Shown here in pieces: positions 9,169-18,720 of a stretch of 64,000 nucleotides of DNA. The DNA lies in the NCBI RefSeq assembly GCF_032399705.1, contig NZ_CP135922.1, positions 2,542,001 through 2,606,000 of the forward strand, given 5' to 3'. The notes under the pieces are model-generated. The model was given only the letters and a program-made list of their open reading frames with translations. It was not told where the DNA came from and did not search any database. This DNA comes from Paenibacillus sp. BIC5C1. Lineage in GTDB: Bacteria > Bacillota > Bacilli > Paenibacillales > Paenibacillaceae. The number at the start of each line of letters is the position of its first letter. Positions within the stretch are counted from its first letter, which is position 1. The translations under genes were made by a program, and so were the position numbers.

Positions 9169-9222
9169 TTCACGGCTCAGATTGCATTTGCCTAAGCAAG
9201 CAAGTATAATAAAGGAAGACGG

Positions 9223-9269
9223 AAGAACCGTAGAATTAGGCTTTAAAGCCTTGTTTACGGTTCTTTTTT
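9223..9269 (+). terminator. Terminator between cinA and recA
   Basis: Outer arms AAGAACCGTA and TACGGTTCTT enclose an inner AGGCTT/AAGCCT hairpin and run into TTTTTT. recA therefore relies mainly on its own promoter. Confidence 0.88.
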
Positions 9270-9324
9270 CTGTTTAATGGAAAGTTTGCTTGAGGAAGAG
9301 GCGCCTCGGCCTTCACAAAAAAAA

Positions 9325-9338
9325 CGAATGTATGTTCG
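9325..9338 (+). promoter_or_regulatory. LexA (SOS) operator of recA
   Basis: CGAATGTATGTTCG differs at one position from the Bacillus LexA box CGAACRNRYGTTYG. It lies 9 nt upstream of the recA -35, as expected for an SOS-repressed promoter. Confidence 0.85.
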
Positions 9339-9347
9339 AAAAAAAGC

Positions 9348-9376
9348 TTGGCAAACGTGTTAAAACAAGGTATCAT
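9348..9376 (+). promoter_or_regulatory. recA promoter
   Basis: TTGGCA at 9348-9353 and TATCAT at 9371-9376 with a 17-nt spacer, 32 nt before the recA start. Confidence 0.75.
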
Positions 9377-9407
9377 TATCTTATAAACAGTAAAGGGTGT
9401 GAGCTTA

Positions 9408-10472
9408 TTGTCAGACCGTCGTGCCGCGCTTGATATGGCGCTCCGTCAAATAGAGAAGCAATTTGGTAAAGGATCCATCATGAAACTGGGTGAGTCGACT
9501 CACATGCAAGTGGAAATCATACCCAGCGGTTCCTTGGCTCTGGATATTGCATTAGGAACAGGCGGCTTGCCTAAAGGCCGTATTGTTGAAATATATGGAC
9601 CAGAATCTTCCGGTAAAACAACTGTAGCATTGCATGCGATTGCTGAAGTACAACGGGTGGGTGGACAAGCTGCATTTATCGATGCAGAGCATGCTCTTGA
9701 CCCGCAATACGCAAGCAAACTGGGTGTTAACATTGATGAGTTGCTTCTGTCTCAGCCAGATACGGGTGAGCAAGGGCTTGAAATTGCAGAAGCACTTGTA
9801 CGTAGTGGCGCTGTGGATATTGTCGTTATTGACTCCGTTGCTGCATTGGTACCAAAAGCGGAAATCGAAGGCGAAATGGGTGATTCCCATGTCGGTTTGC
9901 AAGCGCGTCTGATGTCTCAGGCGTTGCGTAAACTGTCTGGTGCAATCAGCAAATCCAAAACCATCGCAATCTTCATCAACCAGCTTCGTGAAAAAGTCGG
10001 TGTTATGTTTGGTAACCCGGAGACAACACCTGGTGGTCGTGCCCTGAAATTTTACTCTACAGTGCGTCTGGATGTACGTCGTATTGAGAGTATTAAATCA
10101 GGCAATGACATCATCGGTAACCGTACTCGTATCAAAGTTGTAAAAAACAAAGTGGCACCACCGTTTAAACAAGCGGAAGTGGACATTATGTACGGAGAAG
10201 GTATTTCGAGAGAAGGCAGTATCATTGATATTGGTACAGAGCTGGACATCGTTAACAAAAGTGGTGCGTGGTACTCTTACGAAGGCGAGCGTTTAGGTCA
10301 AGGACGTGAGAACGCGAAGCAGTTCATGAAAGAGCATGCACAGATTGCTCAAGTGATTGAACAAAAAATTCGCGAAGCCAGCAATCTGACTACTGCAGTT
10401 CCTGCCCCTACAACTGAAGATCAACAAAAAGAAGCGGCAGAAGAACAAGAATTGTTTGAAATTAACGAGTAA
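9408..10472 (+). CDS. recA: RecA recombinase
   Basis: A 354-aa RecA, the ATP-dependent strand-exchange protein and LexA co-protease. The [20 protein letters not shown] start, Walker [10 protein letters not shown] at about residue 64, Walker [10 protein letters not shown] and the FINQLREK loop are all present. The TTG at 9408 sits 8 nt after AAAGGGTG and gives the standard N-terminus. An in-frame GTG at 9399 overlaps that site. The acidic C-terminal tail is intact. It is controlled by the LexA box upstream. Confidence 0.97.
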   Translation: MSDRRAALDMALRQIEKQFGKGSIMKLGESTHMQVEIIPSGSLALDIALGTGGLPKGRIVEIYGPESSGKTTVALHAIAEVQRVGGQAAFIDAEHALDPQYASKLGVNIDELLLSQPDTGEQGLEIAEALVRSGAVDIVVIDSVAALVPKAEIEGEMGDSHVGLQARLMSQALRKLSGAISKSKTIAIFINQLREKVGVMFGNPETTPGGRALKFYSTVRLDVRRIESIKSGNDIIGNRTRIKVVKNKVAPPFKQAEVDIMYGEGISREGSIIDIGTELDIVNKSGAWYSYEGERLGQGRENAKQFMKEHAQIAQVIEQKIREASNLTTAVPAPTTEDQQKEAAEEQELFEINE

Positions 10473-10554
10473 TGCTCTGAATCCCCGTAACTTGTCTGAT
10501 TGAGCTTGGCTCGATCTAGATCTAGTAATGGAGTAAGGTGTGCGCTCGTGCTGT

Positions 10555-10590
10555 CCAACAGCCTCTGTCCGAATGGGCAGGGGCTGTTGG
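10555..10590 (+). terminator. Long hairpin downstream of recA
   Basis: CCAACAGCC-CTG-CC pairs with GG-CAG-GGCTGTTGG around a GAAT loop, giving about 15 bp. It is followed by TACGTTTTCT, so it is a weak terminator or an mRNA-stabilising stem. It lies in the 329-nt recA-recX gap. Confidence 0.65.
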
Positions 10591-10610
10591 TACGTTTTCT
10601 GTTAGGGAGA

Positions 10611-10635
10611 GGCCGGACATTGTTTCCGGCCTTTT
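10611..10635 (+). terminator. Second terminator downstream of recA
   Basis: GGCCGGA and TCCGGCC are followed by TTTT. Together with the previous hairpin it separates recA from recX. I see nothing else clear in bases 10636-10801. Confidence 0.75.
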
Positions 10636-10801
10636 GTATTAGCATCTGGTGTCTTTGTGAAGTTACGCTCTAAACGTATGCAGTTTAGCTGCGTTATCTC
10701 CGTCGGAGATCAGCTAATCGAGAAAGTCTTTTGTTTTGTTGAGTGCTTTCAGTTAGACAGCATGTGACACAGGTACCAAATGAGTGGAAGGGGAGACCGA
10801 A

Positions 10802-11539
10802 ATGGATCAACATGAAGATGATTTATATGAAGAAACCGAGCTGGAGGGAATCTCCCAATTCCCGGATAATGAAGAACTTATCATTACACGAGTTGAACGA
10901 ACGAAGAGCAGGGAAGCTCGTTACCGAATTACCTTTGGTTTATATTCAATTACGGTTCTTGAAGATGTAATGATTAAATATCGGATGACCCGGGGAAATA
11001 CGTTTCTGAAAAAAGACTTGGAAGATATCATCGTAGCTGACGAGCGACAGCGAACGTATGTGCAATCTTTGCGATATCTGGAGCATAAACCCCGCACACG
11101 CCACGAATTAAGTCAGAAGCTTCGTCAGAAAGAGTTTGCAGCACCGTTGATTGAAGAGGCCCTGGATCGGCTTGAGCGGGAGAATTTGGTCGATGACGAA
11201 CTGTTTGCGAAGGAATGGACTCGTCAGCGTATGGAGGGCCAGCGGAAGGGAAAACTGTGGATAAGGCAAGAGCTTCGTCAGAAGGGCATTGCCAATGAGC
11301 TAATTGCTGAAGCGCTGGAAGGTGTAAGTACAGATGCGGAATATGAGACGGCTCTAATTGCCGGACGCAAAAAATGGAATCAGGTTAAAGGAGACATCCA
11401 GGAGAAGAAACGTAAAACGCTTCCCTTCTTGATGCGACGAGGTTTTTCCATGGATATGGTGCGTCGGGTCGTGAATTGTTTAATTGAAGAAGACGGGGCT
11501 AAAGACTCCGAAGAAGACGAAGCGTTGTTATGGGATTAG
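10802..11539 (+). CDS. recX: Regulatory protein RecX
   Basis: A 245-aa RecX-family protein that binds and limits RecA filaments. Three-helix repeats are recognisable (SLRYLEHKPRTRHELSQKLRQKEF, then LVDDELFAKEWTRQRM and GKLWIRQELRQKGI). An acidic N-terminal extension of about 20 residues precedes the conserved part. ATG 10802 lies 6 nt after AAGGGGAG, while an in-frame GTG at 10784 overlaps that site. Its place after recA supports the call. Confidence 0.9.
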   Translation: MDQHEDDLYEETELEGISQFPDNEELIITRVERTKSREARYRITFGLYSITVLEDVMIKYRMTRGNTFLKKDLEDIIVADERQRTYVQSLRYLEHKPRTRHELSQKLRQKEFAAPLIEEALDRLERENLVDDELFAKEWTRQRMEGQRKGKLWIRQELRQKGIANELIAEALEGVSTDAEYETALIAGRKKWNQVKGDIQEKKRKTLPFLMRRGFSMDMVRRVVNCLIEEDGAKDSEEDEALLWD

Positions 11540-11567
11540 CAGACTGGACTCACTATACTGCATTCTC

Positions 11568-11597
11568 TTGACAATTTCTTTCGTCAAATACTAAAAT
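11568..11597 (+). promoter_or_regulatory. Promoter upstream of rny
   Basis: TTGACA at 11568-11573 and TAAAAT at 11592-11597 with an 18-nt spacer, about 250 nt before the rny start. The rest of the 310-nt recX-rny gap shows no gene. Confidence 0.65.
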
Positions 11598-11849
11598 GGA
11601 CATGAGTCTGTAAGAAATGGACAACCCTTTTTCCTTCCAAAAAAGCGGTTTCTGTTTTTTTAGATTTATACCATTCATGATTATGGGTTCGCCAGAAACG
11701 GTGAATAGTACGTGGCAACATGTACACTTGAAATGAAAATCGGCGGGGGATCGCCGTGAGTATTCGTTATTCCCAAAAATATGTTAGGTTTGAAAACTGC
11801 AAATTGACCCAAGGAATGCCTTGGAGGAACCAACGAGGAGGTGAACAGT

Positions 11850-13391
11850 ATGAATCCTGCAATCACGATCGCTCTCGTTGCAGCCGCGCTATTCATTGGG
11901 TTCGGAGTAGGATATTTTATTCGCAAATCTCTTGCAGAAGCTAAGATCTCCAGTGCGGAAGAAGCTGCCGTACAAATCGTGGAGAACGCGAAGAAAGAGG
12001 CAGAAGCACTGAAGAAAGAAACGGTGCTGGAAGCGAAAGATGAAATTCATCGCATTCGCGCCGAAGCTGAAAAAGACACTCGTGAACGTCGGAACGAAAT
12101 TCAACGACAAGAAAGACGATTGTTGCAAAAAGAAGAGTCGCTGGATAAAAAATTGGAATCACTCGAACGTAAAGAAGAGCAAGTGGCTAACAAAGAGAAA
12201 CGAATTGATGAGACACAGCAGCAGATCGAGATGATCTACAAAAACCAGGTGACGGAGCTGGAGCGCATATCCAACCTCACCATGGAAGACGCACGCAGTA
12301 TCATACTGTCCAACGTAGAACAGGAAGTTCGTCATGAGACGGCTCAAATGATCAAGGACATTGAACAGCAAGCGAAGGAAGAAGCGGACAAAAAGTCCCG
12401 CGAGATTATTACACTCGCCATCCAACGCTGTGCGGCTGATCACGTGGCGGAAACAACGGTATCCGTTGTTACTTTGCCAAATGAAGAAATGAAAGGCCGG
12501 ATTATCGGTCGTGAAGGACGTAACATCCGTGCGCTTGAAACCCTTACAGGGATTGACCTCATTATCGATGATACGCCAGAAGCTGTTATTCTGTCGGGCT
12601 TTGACCCGATTCGCCGTGAAATCGCCCGTACTGCCCTCGAAAAACTGGTGGCTGATGGACGTATTCACCCGGCACGGATTGAAGAGATGGTGGAGAAATC
12701 CCGCAAAGAAGTGGATGAGCGTATCCGTGAATACGGTGAGCAAGCTACCTTTGAAGTGGGCGTGCATGGTCTGCATCCGGACTTGATTAAAATTCTGGGC
12801 CGGTTGAAGTTCCGTACAAGCTACGGTCAAAACGTCTTGAAACATTCGATGGAAGTCGCTTATCTGGCTGGGTTGATGGCTGGCGAACTCGGAGAAGACG
12901 TAACCCTAGCAAGACGTGCAGGTCTATTGCATGACATTGGTAAAGCGCTGGATCACGAAGTGGAAGGATCACACGTCGAAATCGGCGTGGAACTAGCGAA
13001 GAAATACAAAGAACATCCGGTTGTAATCAACAGTATCGCGTCCCATCACGGGGATTGCGAAGCGACTTCGGTTATTGCCATGTTGGTTGGTGCAGCAGAT
13101 GCGCTCTCCGCAGCAAGACCAGGCGCACGCCGCGAAACGCTGGAAACGTATATCAAACGACTGGAGAAGCTGGAAGAGATTTCGGAATCGTTCGAAGGTG
13201 TCGAGAAATCGTATGCCATCCAGGCCGGACGCGAAGTTCGCGTTATGGTACAGCCTGAGAAAATCGACGATGCTGAAGCCTTCCGCCTCGCGCGTGACAT
13301 CACGAAGATGATCGAGAACGAACTCGATTATCCGGGTCACATCAAGGTCACCGTTATCCGGGAAACCCGTGCGGTTGAATACGCAAAATAG
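11850..13391 (+). CDS. rny: Ribonuclease Y
   Basis: A 513-aa membrane-anchored endoribonuclease that starts bulk mRNA decay in Firmicutes. It has an N-terminal transmembrane helix at about residues 4-24, a long charged coiled coil at about 30-190, a KH domain ([15 protein letters not shown]) near residue 215, and an HD domain with HSMEVA and [12 protein letters not shown] near 325-360. ATG 11850 follows GAGGAGG, while a GTG at 11841 overlaps that site. ymdB follows, as in Bacillus. The specificity factor ricA lies 5 kb downstream. Confidence 0.96.
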   Translation: MNPAITIALVAAALFIGFGVGYFIRKSLAEAKISSAEEAAVQIVENAKKEAEALKKETVLEAKDEIHRIRAEAEKDTRERRNEIQRQERRLLQKEESLDKKLESLERKEEQVANKEKRIDETQQQIEMIYKNQVTELERISNLTMEDARSIILSNVEQEVRHETAQMIKDIEQQAKEEADKKSREIITLAIQRCAADHVAETTVSVVTLPNEEMKGRIIGREGRNIRALETLTGIDLIIDDTPEAVILSGFDPIRREIARTALEKLVADGRIHPARIEEMVEKSRKEVDERIREYGEQATFEVGVHGLHPDLIKILGRLKFRTSYGQNVLKHSMEVAYLAGLMAGELGEDVTLARRAGLLHDIGKALDHEVEGSHVEIGVELAKKYKEHPVVINSIASHHGDCEATSVIAMLVGAADALSAARPGARRETLETYIKRLEKLEEISESFEGVEKSYAIQAGREVRVMVQPEKIDDAEAFRLARDITKMIENELDYPGHIKVTVIRETRAVEYAK

Positions 13392-13400
13392 AGCATTACG

Positions 13401-13433
13401 GAAAAGTGGCCGCAGTAGTGGGCCACTTTTCCT
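13401..13433 (+). terminator. Terminator after rny
   Basis: GAAAAGTGGCC and GGCCACTTTTC flank an 8-9-nt loop. A second small stem, GCCT/AGGC followed by ATTTTTTT, lies at 13441-13461. Confidence 0.85.
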
Positions 13434-13553
13434 GTTGATAGCCTGTTAAAAGGCATTTTTTTAATAAAAATAATGAGCAAGAGATAGAGGTCCTGCGAAG
13501 TTTCGGATGCTTTGAAGAAGGCTGCGCTTGGTAGGGATTAAGGAGGCAGTAAA

Positions 13554-14348
13554 ATGAAAGTTTTGTTTATTGGTGATATTGTGGGCAATGTGGGGCGTAA
13601 GGCACTGAAGGAAAACCTCCCCTACCTCAAAACGAAGTATAAGCCACATGTGGTCATTGTAAATGGGGAAAATGCAGCGGCAGGCCGGGGAATCACCGGG
13701 GCAATTGCGAATGAATTTTTTAACTGGGGTGTGCATGGCATCACCCTTGGTAACCATACCTGGGACAATAAGGATATATTTGATTTTATAGATGATGAAC
13801 CACGTATGATTCGTCCTGCGAACTTTCCTCCAGGAACACCAGGGCGCGGGTACACGGTAGTCAAAGGAGAAGGTAAGGAGCTGGCGATTGTCAACCTGCA
13901 AGGGCGGACGTTCCTGCCTGCTCTGGATTGCCCATTCCGGGTTGCCGATGAGATTGTGGATGAACTGCGTCAAGACCATAAATGCATTCTGGTCGATATG
14001 CATGCTGAAGCAACGTCTGAGAAGATTGCCATGGGCTGGCATTTGGATGGACGTGCGTCGCTGGTCGTAGGTACACATACACATGTGCAGAGCAACGATG
14101 ATCGAATTTTGCCTGGAGGAACAGCTTATTTAACCGATGCGGGTATGGTAGGGCCGCGTGACGGCATTTTGGGCATGGAGCGTGAAGCGGTGCTTCGCAA
14201 ATTCTACACTCAGCTTCCGGTACGGTTTGTTGTTGATGATGGCAAATGGCATTTCCACGGTGTATTTGTGGAGATTGATGAAGCCACAGGCGCTGCAACA
14301 CGTATTGAGAAAATTCGTCTGATGGAGGACGAGTGGCGCATGGAATAG
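13554..14348 (+). CDS. ymdB: TIGR00282-family metallophosphoesterase, YmdB
   Basis: A 264-aa metallophosphoesterase. Metal-binding motifs are GDIVG at residue 7, NGENAA near residue 38, GNHTWD near 66, DMHAEATSEK near 150 and GTHTHVQ near 178. In B. subtilis YmdB hydrolyses 2',3'-cyclic nucleotides and affects biofilm and motility choice. It lies between rny and spoVS as in that species. ATG 13554 follows AAGGAGG. Confidence 0.93.
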   Translation: MKVLFIGDIVGNVGRKALKENLPYLKTKYKPHVVIVNGENAAAGRGITGAIANEFFNWGVHGITLGNHTWDNKDIFDFIDDEPRMIRPANFPPGTPGRGYTVVKGEGKELAIVNLQGRTFLPALDCPFRVADEIVDELRQDHKCILVDMHAEATSEKIAMGWHLDGRASLVVGTHTHVQSNDDRILPGGTAYLTDAGMVGPRDGILGMEREAVLRKFYTQLPVRFVVDDGKWHFHGVFVEIDEATGAATRIEKIRLMEDEWRME

Positions 14349-14386
14349 GGGTATTGTCCCATTTTGCAGGGAAACCCGTCTAAAAA

Positions 14387-14415
14387 GAAGGAATTTTTTT
14401 GCCTCCCGCGAATAA
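14387..14415 (+). promoter_or_regulatory. Candidate sigma-H promoter of spoVS
   Basis: GAAGGAATT at 14387-14395 matches the sigma-H -35 pattern RnAGGAwWW exactly. After an 11-nt spacer, CGCGAATAA at 14407-14415 matches RnnGAATww except at the first base. spoVS is a known sigma-H gene in B. subtilis. Confidence 0.7.
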
Positions 14416-14465
14416 CATCTAGTAAGTGGAAACAAACATTCAACATTCCCAGGGAGGTACTTACC

Positions 14466-14726
14466 ATGGAAGTATTAAAAGTTTCAGCAAAGTCCAATCC
14501 CAATTCCGTAGCCGGCGCTCTTGCAGGTGTTCTTCGTGAACGTGGAAATGCTGAACTGCAGGCAATTGGAGCGGGAGCACTGAACCAAGCCATTAAAGCG
14601 GTAGCGATAGCCCGGGGATTTGTAGCACCAAGCGGAGTTGACTTGATTTGTATTCCAGCTTTTACAGACATTGTGATTGACGGCGAGGACCGAACGGCCA
14701 TTAAGCTGATTGTGGAGCCCAGATAA
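14466..14726 (+). CDS. spoVS: Stage V sporulation protein S
   Basis: An 86-aa SpoVS, an Alba-fold protein almost invariant across endospore formers and required for normal progress of stage V. The EVLKVSAKSNPNSVAGALAG start and the GVDLICIPAFTDI core are present at full length. ATG 14466 follows GGGAGGT. It is flanked by a sigma-H-like promoter and a terminator, so it is a single-gene unit, which marks the organism as a spore former. Confidence 0.97.
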   Translation: MEVLKVSAKSNPNSVAGALAGVLRERGNAELQAIGAGALNQAIKAVAIARGFVAPSGVDLICIPAFTDIVIDGEDRTAIKLIVEPR

Positions 14727-14745
14727 TACATGCGTTTATGCATTG

Positions 14746-14775
14746 AACCTGTTTACGAAGTAGACAGGTTTTTTT
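14746..14775 (+). terminator. Terminator after spoVS
   Basis: AACCTGT-TAC and GTA-ACAGGTT flank a GAA loop and run into TTTTTTT. Confidence 0.9.
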
Positions 14776-14818
14776 GCGTTTTATTCCATACCATAACCGT
14801 GTAGAAGGAGAGATTGTC

Positions 14819-15805
14819 ATGCACAACTGGCGAGTAGCCGATTTTCATTGTGATGCATTAAGTAAAATGCTGATGAACCCTACCCATTCATTTGAAAATG
14901 CTTCACAGCTGGATGTGAATCTGGAACGTATGAGAGAAGGCAACATTGGTTTACAAGCCTTTGCAATCTATTTGCCCGAAGTGCTTGGCAGAGGCAAGTT
15001 TGAACATGTGATGGGCCAATTGGACATTTACCGCAAGCGAGTGGAGATAACCAAAGAACGATCTGAAGGCACACATACATTATTATGGCGAGAACAACTT
15101 ACGCAGATCGGGCAGACGGACAAACCATGGGGACTGCTTACACTTGAGGGTGTCGATGGAATGGAGGGCAATCTCTTTTATCTGGAGTTATGTTATCAAA
15201 TGGGTGTGCGGATCGTTGGGCTTACCTGGAACTATGCCAATTGGGCAGCTGATGGTGTATTGGAGAAACGTGGGGCTGGACTAACGGAGAAGGGCAGGGA
15301 GCTGGTTCAACTGTGTAACCAAATCGGCATGTTGCTGGATGTTTCGCATCTCACTGAGAAAGGCTTCTGGGAACTTGCTGACCTTAGTGAACGTCCTTTT
15401 ATAGCTTCGCATTCCAACAGTTATGCCATCTGCCCGCATGTGCGTAATTTGAAGGATGATCAGATTCGGGCCATTATTGCTCGAGAAGGACGTATCGGAC
15501 TGACGTTTGTGCCGTGGTTTGTGAAGCAGGAAGGCGAAGTATGTATTGAAGATCTTTTGCCTCATATTGAGCGGATATGTTCTCTGGGTGGGGAGCATCA
15601 CCTGATGATGGGGTCTGATTTTGACGGAATTGCTACGTATATTCATGACCTTGAACATACCGGGCATTATCCGAAGCTGATAAATACGTTGCTCAAGCAC
15701 TACGATGAATCACTTGTACGCGGTTGGATGTGGGGCAATGCGATGAGTTATTTAGAAGTTAACATGCCGTCGAAAAAATTGAAGATGGAACATGAGAAAT
15801 TATGA
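14819..15805 (+). CDS. M19 membrane dipeptidase (renal dipeptidase family)
   Basis: A 328-aa zinc dipeptidase of family M19. Metal ligands are recognisable: the HCDALSKM motif (HxD) at about residue 10, the bridging Glu in LTLEGVDG near residue 110, and DVSH and SHSN near 180-205. The SDFDGI segment lies near residue 270. It hydrolyses dipeptides, and some members act on D-amino-acid-containing peptides. ATG 14819 follows AGAAGGAGAG. It is not part of the Bacillus gene order, so it is a lineage-specific insertion between spoVS and miaB. Confidence 0.9.
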   Translation: MHNWRVADFHCDALSKMLMNPTHSFENASQLDVNLERMREGNIGLQAFAIYLPEVLGRGKFEHVMGQLDIYRKRVEITKERSEGTHTLLWREQLTQIGQTDKPWGLLTLEGVDGMEGNLFYLELCYQMGVRIVGLTWNYANWAADGVLEKRGAGLTEKGRELVQLCNQIGMLLDVSHLTEKGFWELADLSERPFIASHSNSYAICPHVRNLKDDQIRAIIAREGRIGLTFVPWFVKQEGEVCIEDLLPHIERICSLGGEHHLMMGSDFDGIATYIHDLEHTGHYPKLINTLLKHYDESLVRGWMWGNAMSYLEVNMPSKKLKMEHEKL

Positions 15806-15929
15806 TACTGTTGGCCACCTGAATAAAACGAACTGAAAGCAAAAGTCGTACATGTTCAGACGAATTTACCAAATGTAGGGGATTAATGATTGCAAAATAA
15901 GTGTATTTCATGAATTTTCAGCAGTTCGT

Positions 15930-15958
15930 TTTCATTTCACTTCAAAAAGGGGTATAAT
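15930..15958 (+). promoter_or_regulatory. Candidate promoter of pduL
   Basis: A perfect TATAAT at 15953-15958 with a TTTCAT-like -35 at 15930-15935 (17-nt spacer), 61 nt before the pduL start. Confidence 0.5.
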
Positions 15959-16018
15959 ACCATAGGATTGTTAAGAGCCTGGTTACAGGCCATAGATAAA
16001 CAAGGAGTGAAATTCACA

Positions 16019-16591
16019 ATGAGCAAAACAGTACCTGTGGGCGTATCTGCCCGTCACATTCATGTATCTCAAGAGCACGTTGAAATTTTGTTTGGTAAAG
16101 GTTACGAATTGACTGAGTTTAAACCTCTGTCCCAACCAGGACAATATGCTGCTAACGAAACAGTAGCGGTTATTGGTTCAAAAGGACAGTTTGATAAAGT
16201 GCGTATCCTTGGACCTGTTCGTCCGGAAACGCAACTGGAAATCTCGATGACAGACTCTTTTGCTATTGGTGTTAAGGCACCTGTACGCGAATCCGGAAGC
16301 ATTGAAGGTACTCCTGGTATCACGATTAAAGGACCTGCTGGCGAAGTTACAATCGATAAAGGTGTTATTGTTGCTGCTCGTCACATCCACTTCCATACTT
16401 CTGATGCCGCTAAATGGGGTATTGAGGACAAACAATTGCTGAAAGTTCGTTTGGGTGGAGATCGTGGTCTGGTGCTGGAAAATGTACTGGCTCGTGTATC
16501 GGATTCCTTTGCACTGGACATGCATATTGATACGGATGAAGCTAATGCAGCGGGCGCTCGTAACGGCGATACTGCTGAAATCATCGACTAA
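16019..16591 (+). CDS. pduL: Phosphate propanoyltransferase PduL
   Basis: A 190-aa PduL-type phosphotransacylase that interconverts acyl-CoA and acyl phosphate. Both beta-barrel halves are present with their zinc histidines: SARHIHVSQEH near residue 11 and AARHIHFHTSDA near residue 120. No microcompartment shell genes or N-terminal encapsulation helix are visible, so it probably serves cytosolic acetate/propionate metabolism. ATG 16019 lies 9 nt after AAGGAGTG. Single-gene unit. Confidence 0.92.
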   Translation: MSKTVPVGVSARHIHVSQEHVEILFGKGYELTEFKPLSQPGQYAANETVAVIGSKGQFDKVRILGPVRPETQLEISMTDSFAIGVKAPVRESGSIEGTPGITIKGPAGEVTIDKGVIVAARHIHFHTSDAAKWGIEDKQLLKVRLGGDRGLVLENVLARVSDSFALDMHIDTDEANAAGARNGDTAEIID

Positions 16592-16675
16592 TCACATGAA
16601 ACAAATCTTCAGCCGTGTTCTAGCGGTTTGAATGAACGTATAAACCTGAGCATAACCGCAGCGTCGCTACATTCG

Positions 16676-16698
16676 ACCTGAGGATAGCTCAGGTTTTT
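16676..16698 (+). terminator. Terminator after pduL
   Basis: ACCTGAG and CTCAGGT flank GATAG and run into TTTT. Confidence 0.8.
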
Positions 16699-16768
16699 GT
16701 GTGTTTTCGGGCTCTTCAGCAGACCTGCACAGATTTTGGGATAGGCGAAAGGGCAGCGGCTTTGGATG

Positions 16769-16797
16769 TGGAACTACAGCCCAATTCATGTTATAAT
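16769..16797 (+). promoter_or_regulatory. Candidate promoter of miaB
   Basis: A perfect TATAAT at 16792-16797, with a poor -35 (TGGAAC) 17 nt upstream. It lies in the 308-nt pduL-miaB gap, which otherwise shows only the pduL terminator. Confidence 0.4.
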
Positions 16798-16899
16798 TTG
16801 CTGTAATGCTCTTTTGATGTATAAAACGTGCAAATCACGTGAAACAAGATGAAATAACGATTTTTTATTAATAGAGGCTGTAAGGAGTGACCGAAGGAA

Positions 16900-18456
16900 A
16901 TGGCTAAAGACTCAAAAAAGGATTACTCCCAATATTTTGATTTCTCCGATGCCAAAGTAATTTCGCAAGATGAATTCAGCAAAAAGATAAGAATCCGGGG
17001 CCGGGAGATTAACATCAAGTCGGAACCTAATCATCGTCAGGAGAAACAACGGGGCAAGGAAGACGTCCAGGTGCTTTACGAAACGGCCGTACCCGATGAA
17101 CTGAAAAACGTGGGGAAAGGCAAACACTATATCGTATATACGTATGGATGCCAGATGAACGAGCATGATTCGGAGACCATCAAAGGGTTGCTTGAATCAA
17201 TGGGGTATCAGGCTACCGAGGATCGTAAAGAGGCAGATATCATTCTGTTAAATACATGTGCGATTCGGGAAAATGCGGAAGATAAAGTGTTTGGTGAGCT
17301 GGGCCATCTGAAAACCCTGAAAACCGAACGTCCTGGCTTATTGCTGGGTGTGTGTGGTTGTATGTCGCAGGAAGAAGGCGTCGTGAACCGAATCATGCAA
17401 AAGCATGGCTTTGTGGATATGATTTTTGGTACACACAATGTGCATCGGCTGCCACATCTGATTCAAGAAGCGCTGTTCAGTAAAGAAATGGTTGTTGAGG
17501 TATGGTCCAAGGAAGGCGACATTATTGAGAACCTACCGAAAAAACGTGAGGGCATGCGCGGCTGGGTTAACATTATGTATGGTTGCGACAAGTTCTGTAC
17601 ATATTGCATCGTCCCGTTTACGCGGGGAAAAGAGCGCAGCCGACGTCCGGAAGATGTCATTGCCGAAGTTCGCGAACTGGCAAGACAAGGTTTTAAGGAA
17701 ATCACGCTGCTCGGCCAGAACGTCAATGCTTATGGCAAGGACTTTACGGATCTGAAGTACAGCTTCGGTGACCTGATGGATGATATCCGCAAAATCGATA
17801 TTCCACGGGTTCGGTTTACAACCAGTCATCCACGTGACTTCGATGATCATCTGATTGAGGTGCTTGCGAAGGGCGGAAACCTGGTGGAACATATCCATCT
17901 GCCTGTGCAGTCTGGCAGCACGGAAGTCCTGAAACGTATGAGCCGCAAGTACAGTCGGGAACACTACCTGAAGCTTGCTGACAAAATTAAAACTGCAATT
18001 CCAGATGTCGTGTTAACCACTGATATTATCGTTGGTTTCCCGGGGGAGACGGAAGAGCAGTTTGAAGATACGCTGTCACTAGTCAAGGAAGTTGGCTACG
18101 ACTTTGCTTACACATTCATCTACTCTCCGCGCGAAGGTACACCTGCTGCGGTGATGGAGGATAACGTGCCGATGGACGTGAAGAAGGAACGTTTGAAACG
18201 CTTGAACGAGACGATCAACGCATACAGCCATAGCAGCAATGAGAAGCAGCGCGGCAAGGTTGTTGAGGTGTTGGTCGAAGGTGAGAGCAAACGGAATTCC
18301 AATGTTCTGGCAGGACGCACACGCAGCAACAAGTTGGTGCATTTTGAAGGACCTAAAGAATTGATCGGTACTTTTGTACATGTGGAAATCACCGATCCAA
18401 TGACTTTCTATATTCGGGGCAATCTACTCTCAGAGCCAGTAGCCGCCAATCAGTAA
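16900..18456 (+). CDS. miaB: tRNA-i6A37 methylthiotransferase MiaB
   Basis: A 518-aa radical-SAM enzyme that adds a methylthio group to i6A37 in tRNA. It has an N-terminal UPF0004 domain with three cysteines ([27 protein letters not shown]), the radical-SAM motif CDKFCTYC near residue 228, and a C-terminal TRAM domain. A roughly 60-residue charged N-terminal extension is typical of Bacillales MiaB. ATG 16900 follows AAGGAGTGACCGAAGGAA. ricA follows as in Bacillus. Confidence 0.96.
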   Translation: MAKDSKKDYSQYFDFSDAKVISQDEFSKKIRIRGREINIKSEPNHRQEKQRGKEDVQVLYETAVPDELKNVGKGKHYIVYTYGCQMNEHDSETIKGLLESMGYQATEDRKEADIILLNTCAIRENAEDKVFGELGHLKTLKTERPGLLLGVCGCMSQEEGVVNRIMQKHGFVDMIFGTHNVHRLPHLIQEALFSKEMVVEVWSKEGDIIENLPKKREGMRGWVNIMYGCDKFCTYCIVPFTRGKERSRRPEDVIAEVRELARQGFKEITLLGQNVNAYGKDFTDLKYSFGDLMDDIRKIDIPRVRFTTSHPRDFDDHLIEVLAKGGNLVEHIHLPVQSGSTEVLKRMSRKYSREHYLKLADKIKTAIPDVVLTTDIIVGFPGETEEQFEDTLSLVKEVGYDFAYTFIYSPREGTPAAVMEDNVPMDVKKERLKRLNETINAYSHSSNEKQRGKVVEVLVEGESKRNSNVLAGRTRSNKLVHFEGPKELIGTFVHVEITDPMTFYIRGNLLSEPVAANQ

Positions 18457-18568
18457 TACACAACCCTAATAAGATGGAATCGGATTTTTAGATATTAGAA
18501 TTTTGGAATTACAGCGAAAGTGGCGAAGGAAACGGAATCGATTCTGTAGAAGCGTAGCGTTCGCCTTT

Positions 18569-18618
18569 GTCCCCAAATTTTAACCTTTAATCATTTTATT
18601 AGGAAAAAATTTGGGGAC
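18569..18618. repeat. 13-bp inverted repeat (possible dispersed palindromic element)
   Basis: GTCCCCAAATTTT at 18569-18581 and its exact complement at 18606-18618 flank a 24-nt A/T-rich loop. Similarity continues imperfectly for several bases outward (GGCGA/GCGA). There is no T-run for a terminator. It occupies the 264-nt gap between miaB and ricA. Whether it recurs in the genome cannot be seen here. Confidence 0.7.
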
Positions 18619-18720
18619 AACAGCGATCGAAAGAACGATCCGTAGCCGTAGCGGCCGTGCAGCAGTCATTCTTCCATCTCTAATATTAATTTTCCGTTTC
18701 ATCTTATATCATCTCATAGA

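Noticed and set aside
12159..12845. 228-aa minus-strand frame inside rny
   Set aside because: It lies antisense to the conserved RNase Y gene, with no ribosome site and no recognisable protein; a shadow frame.
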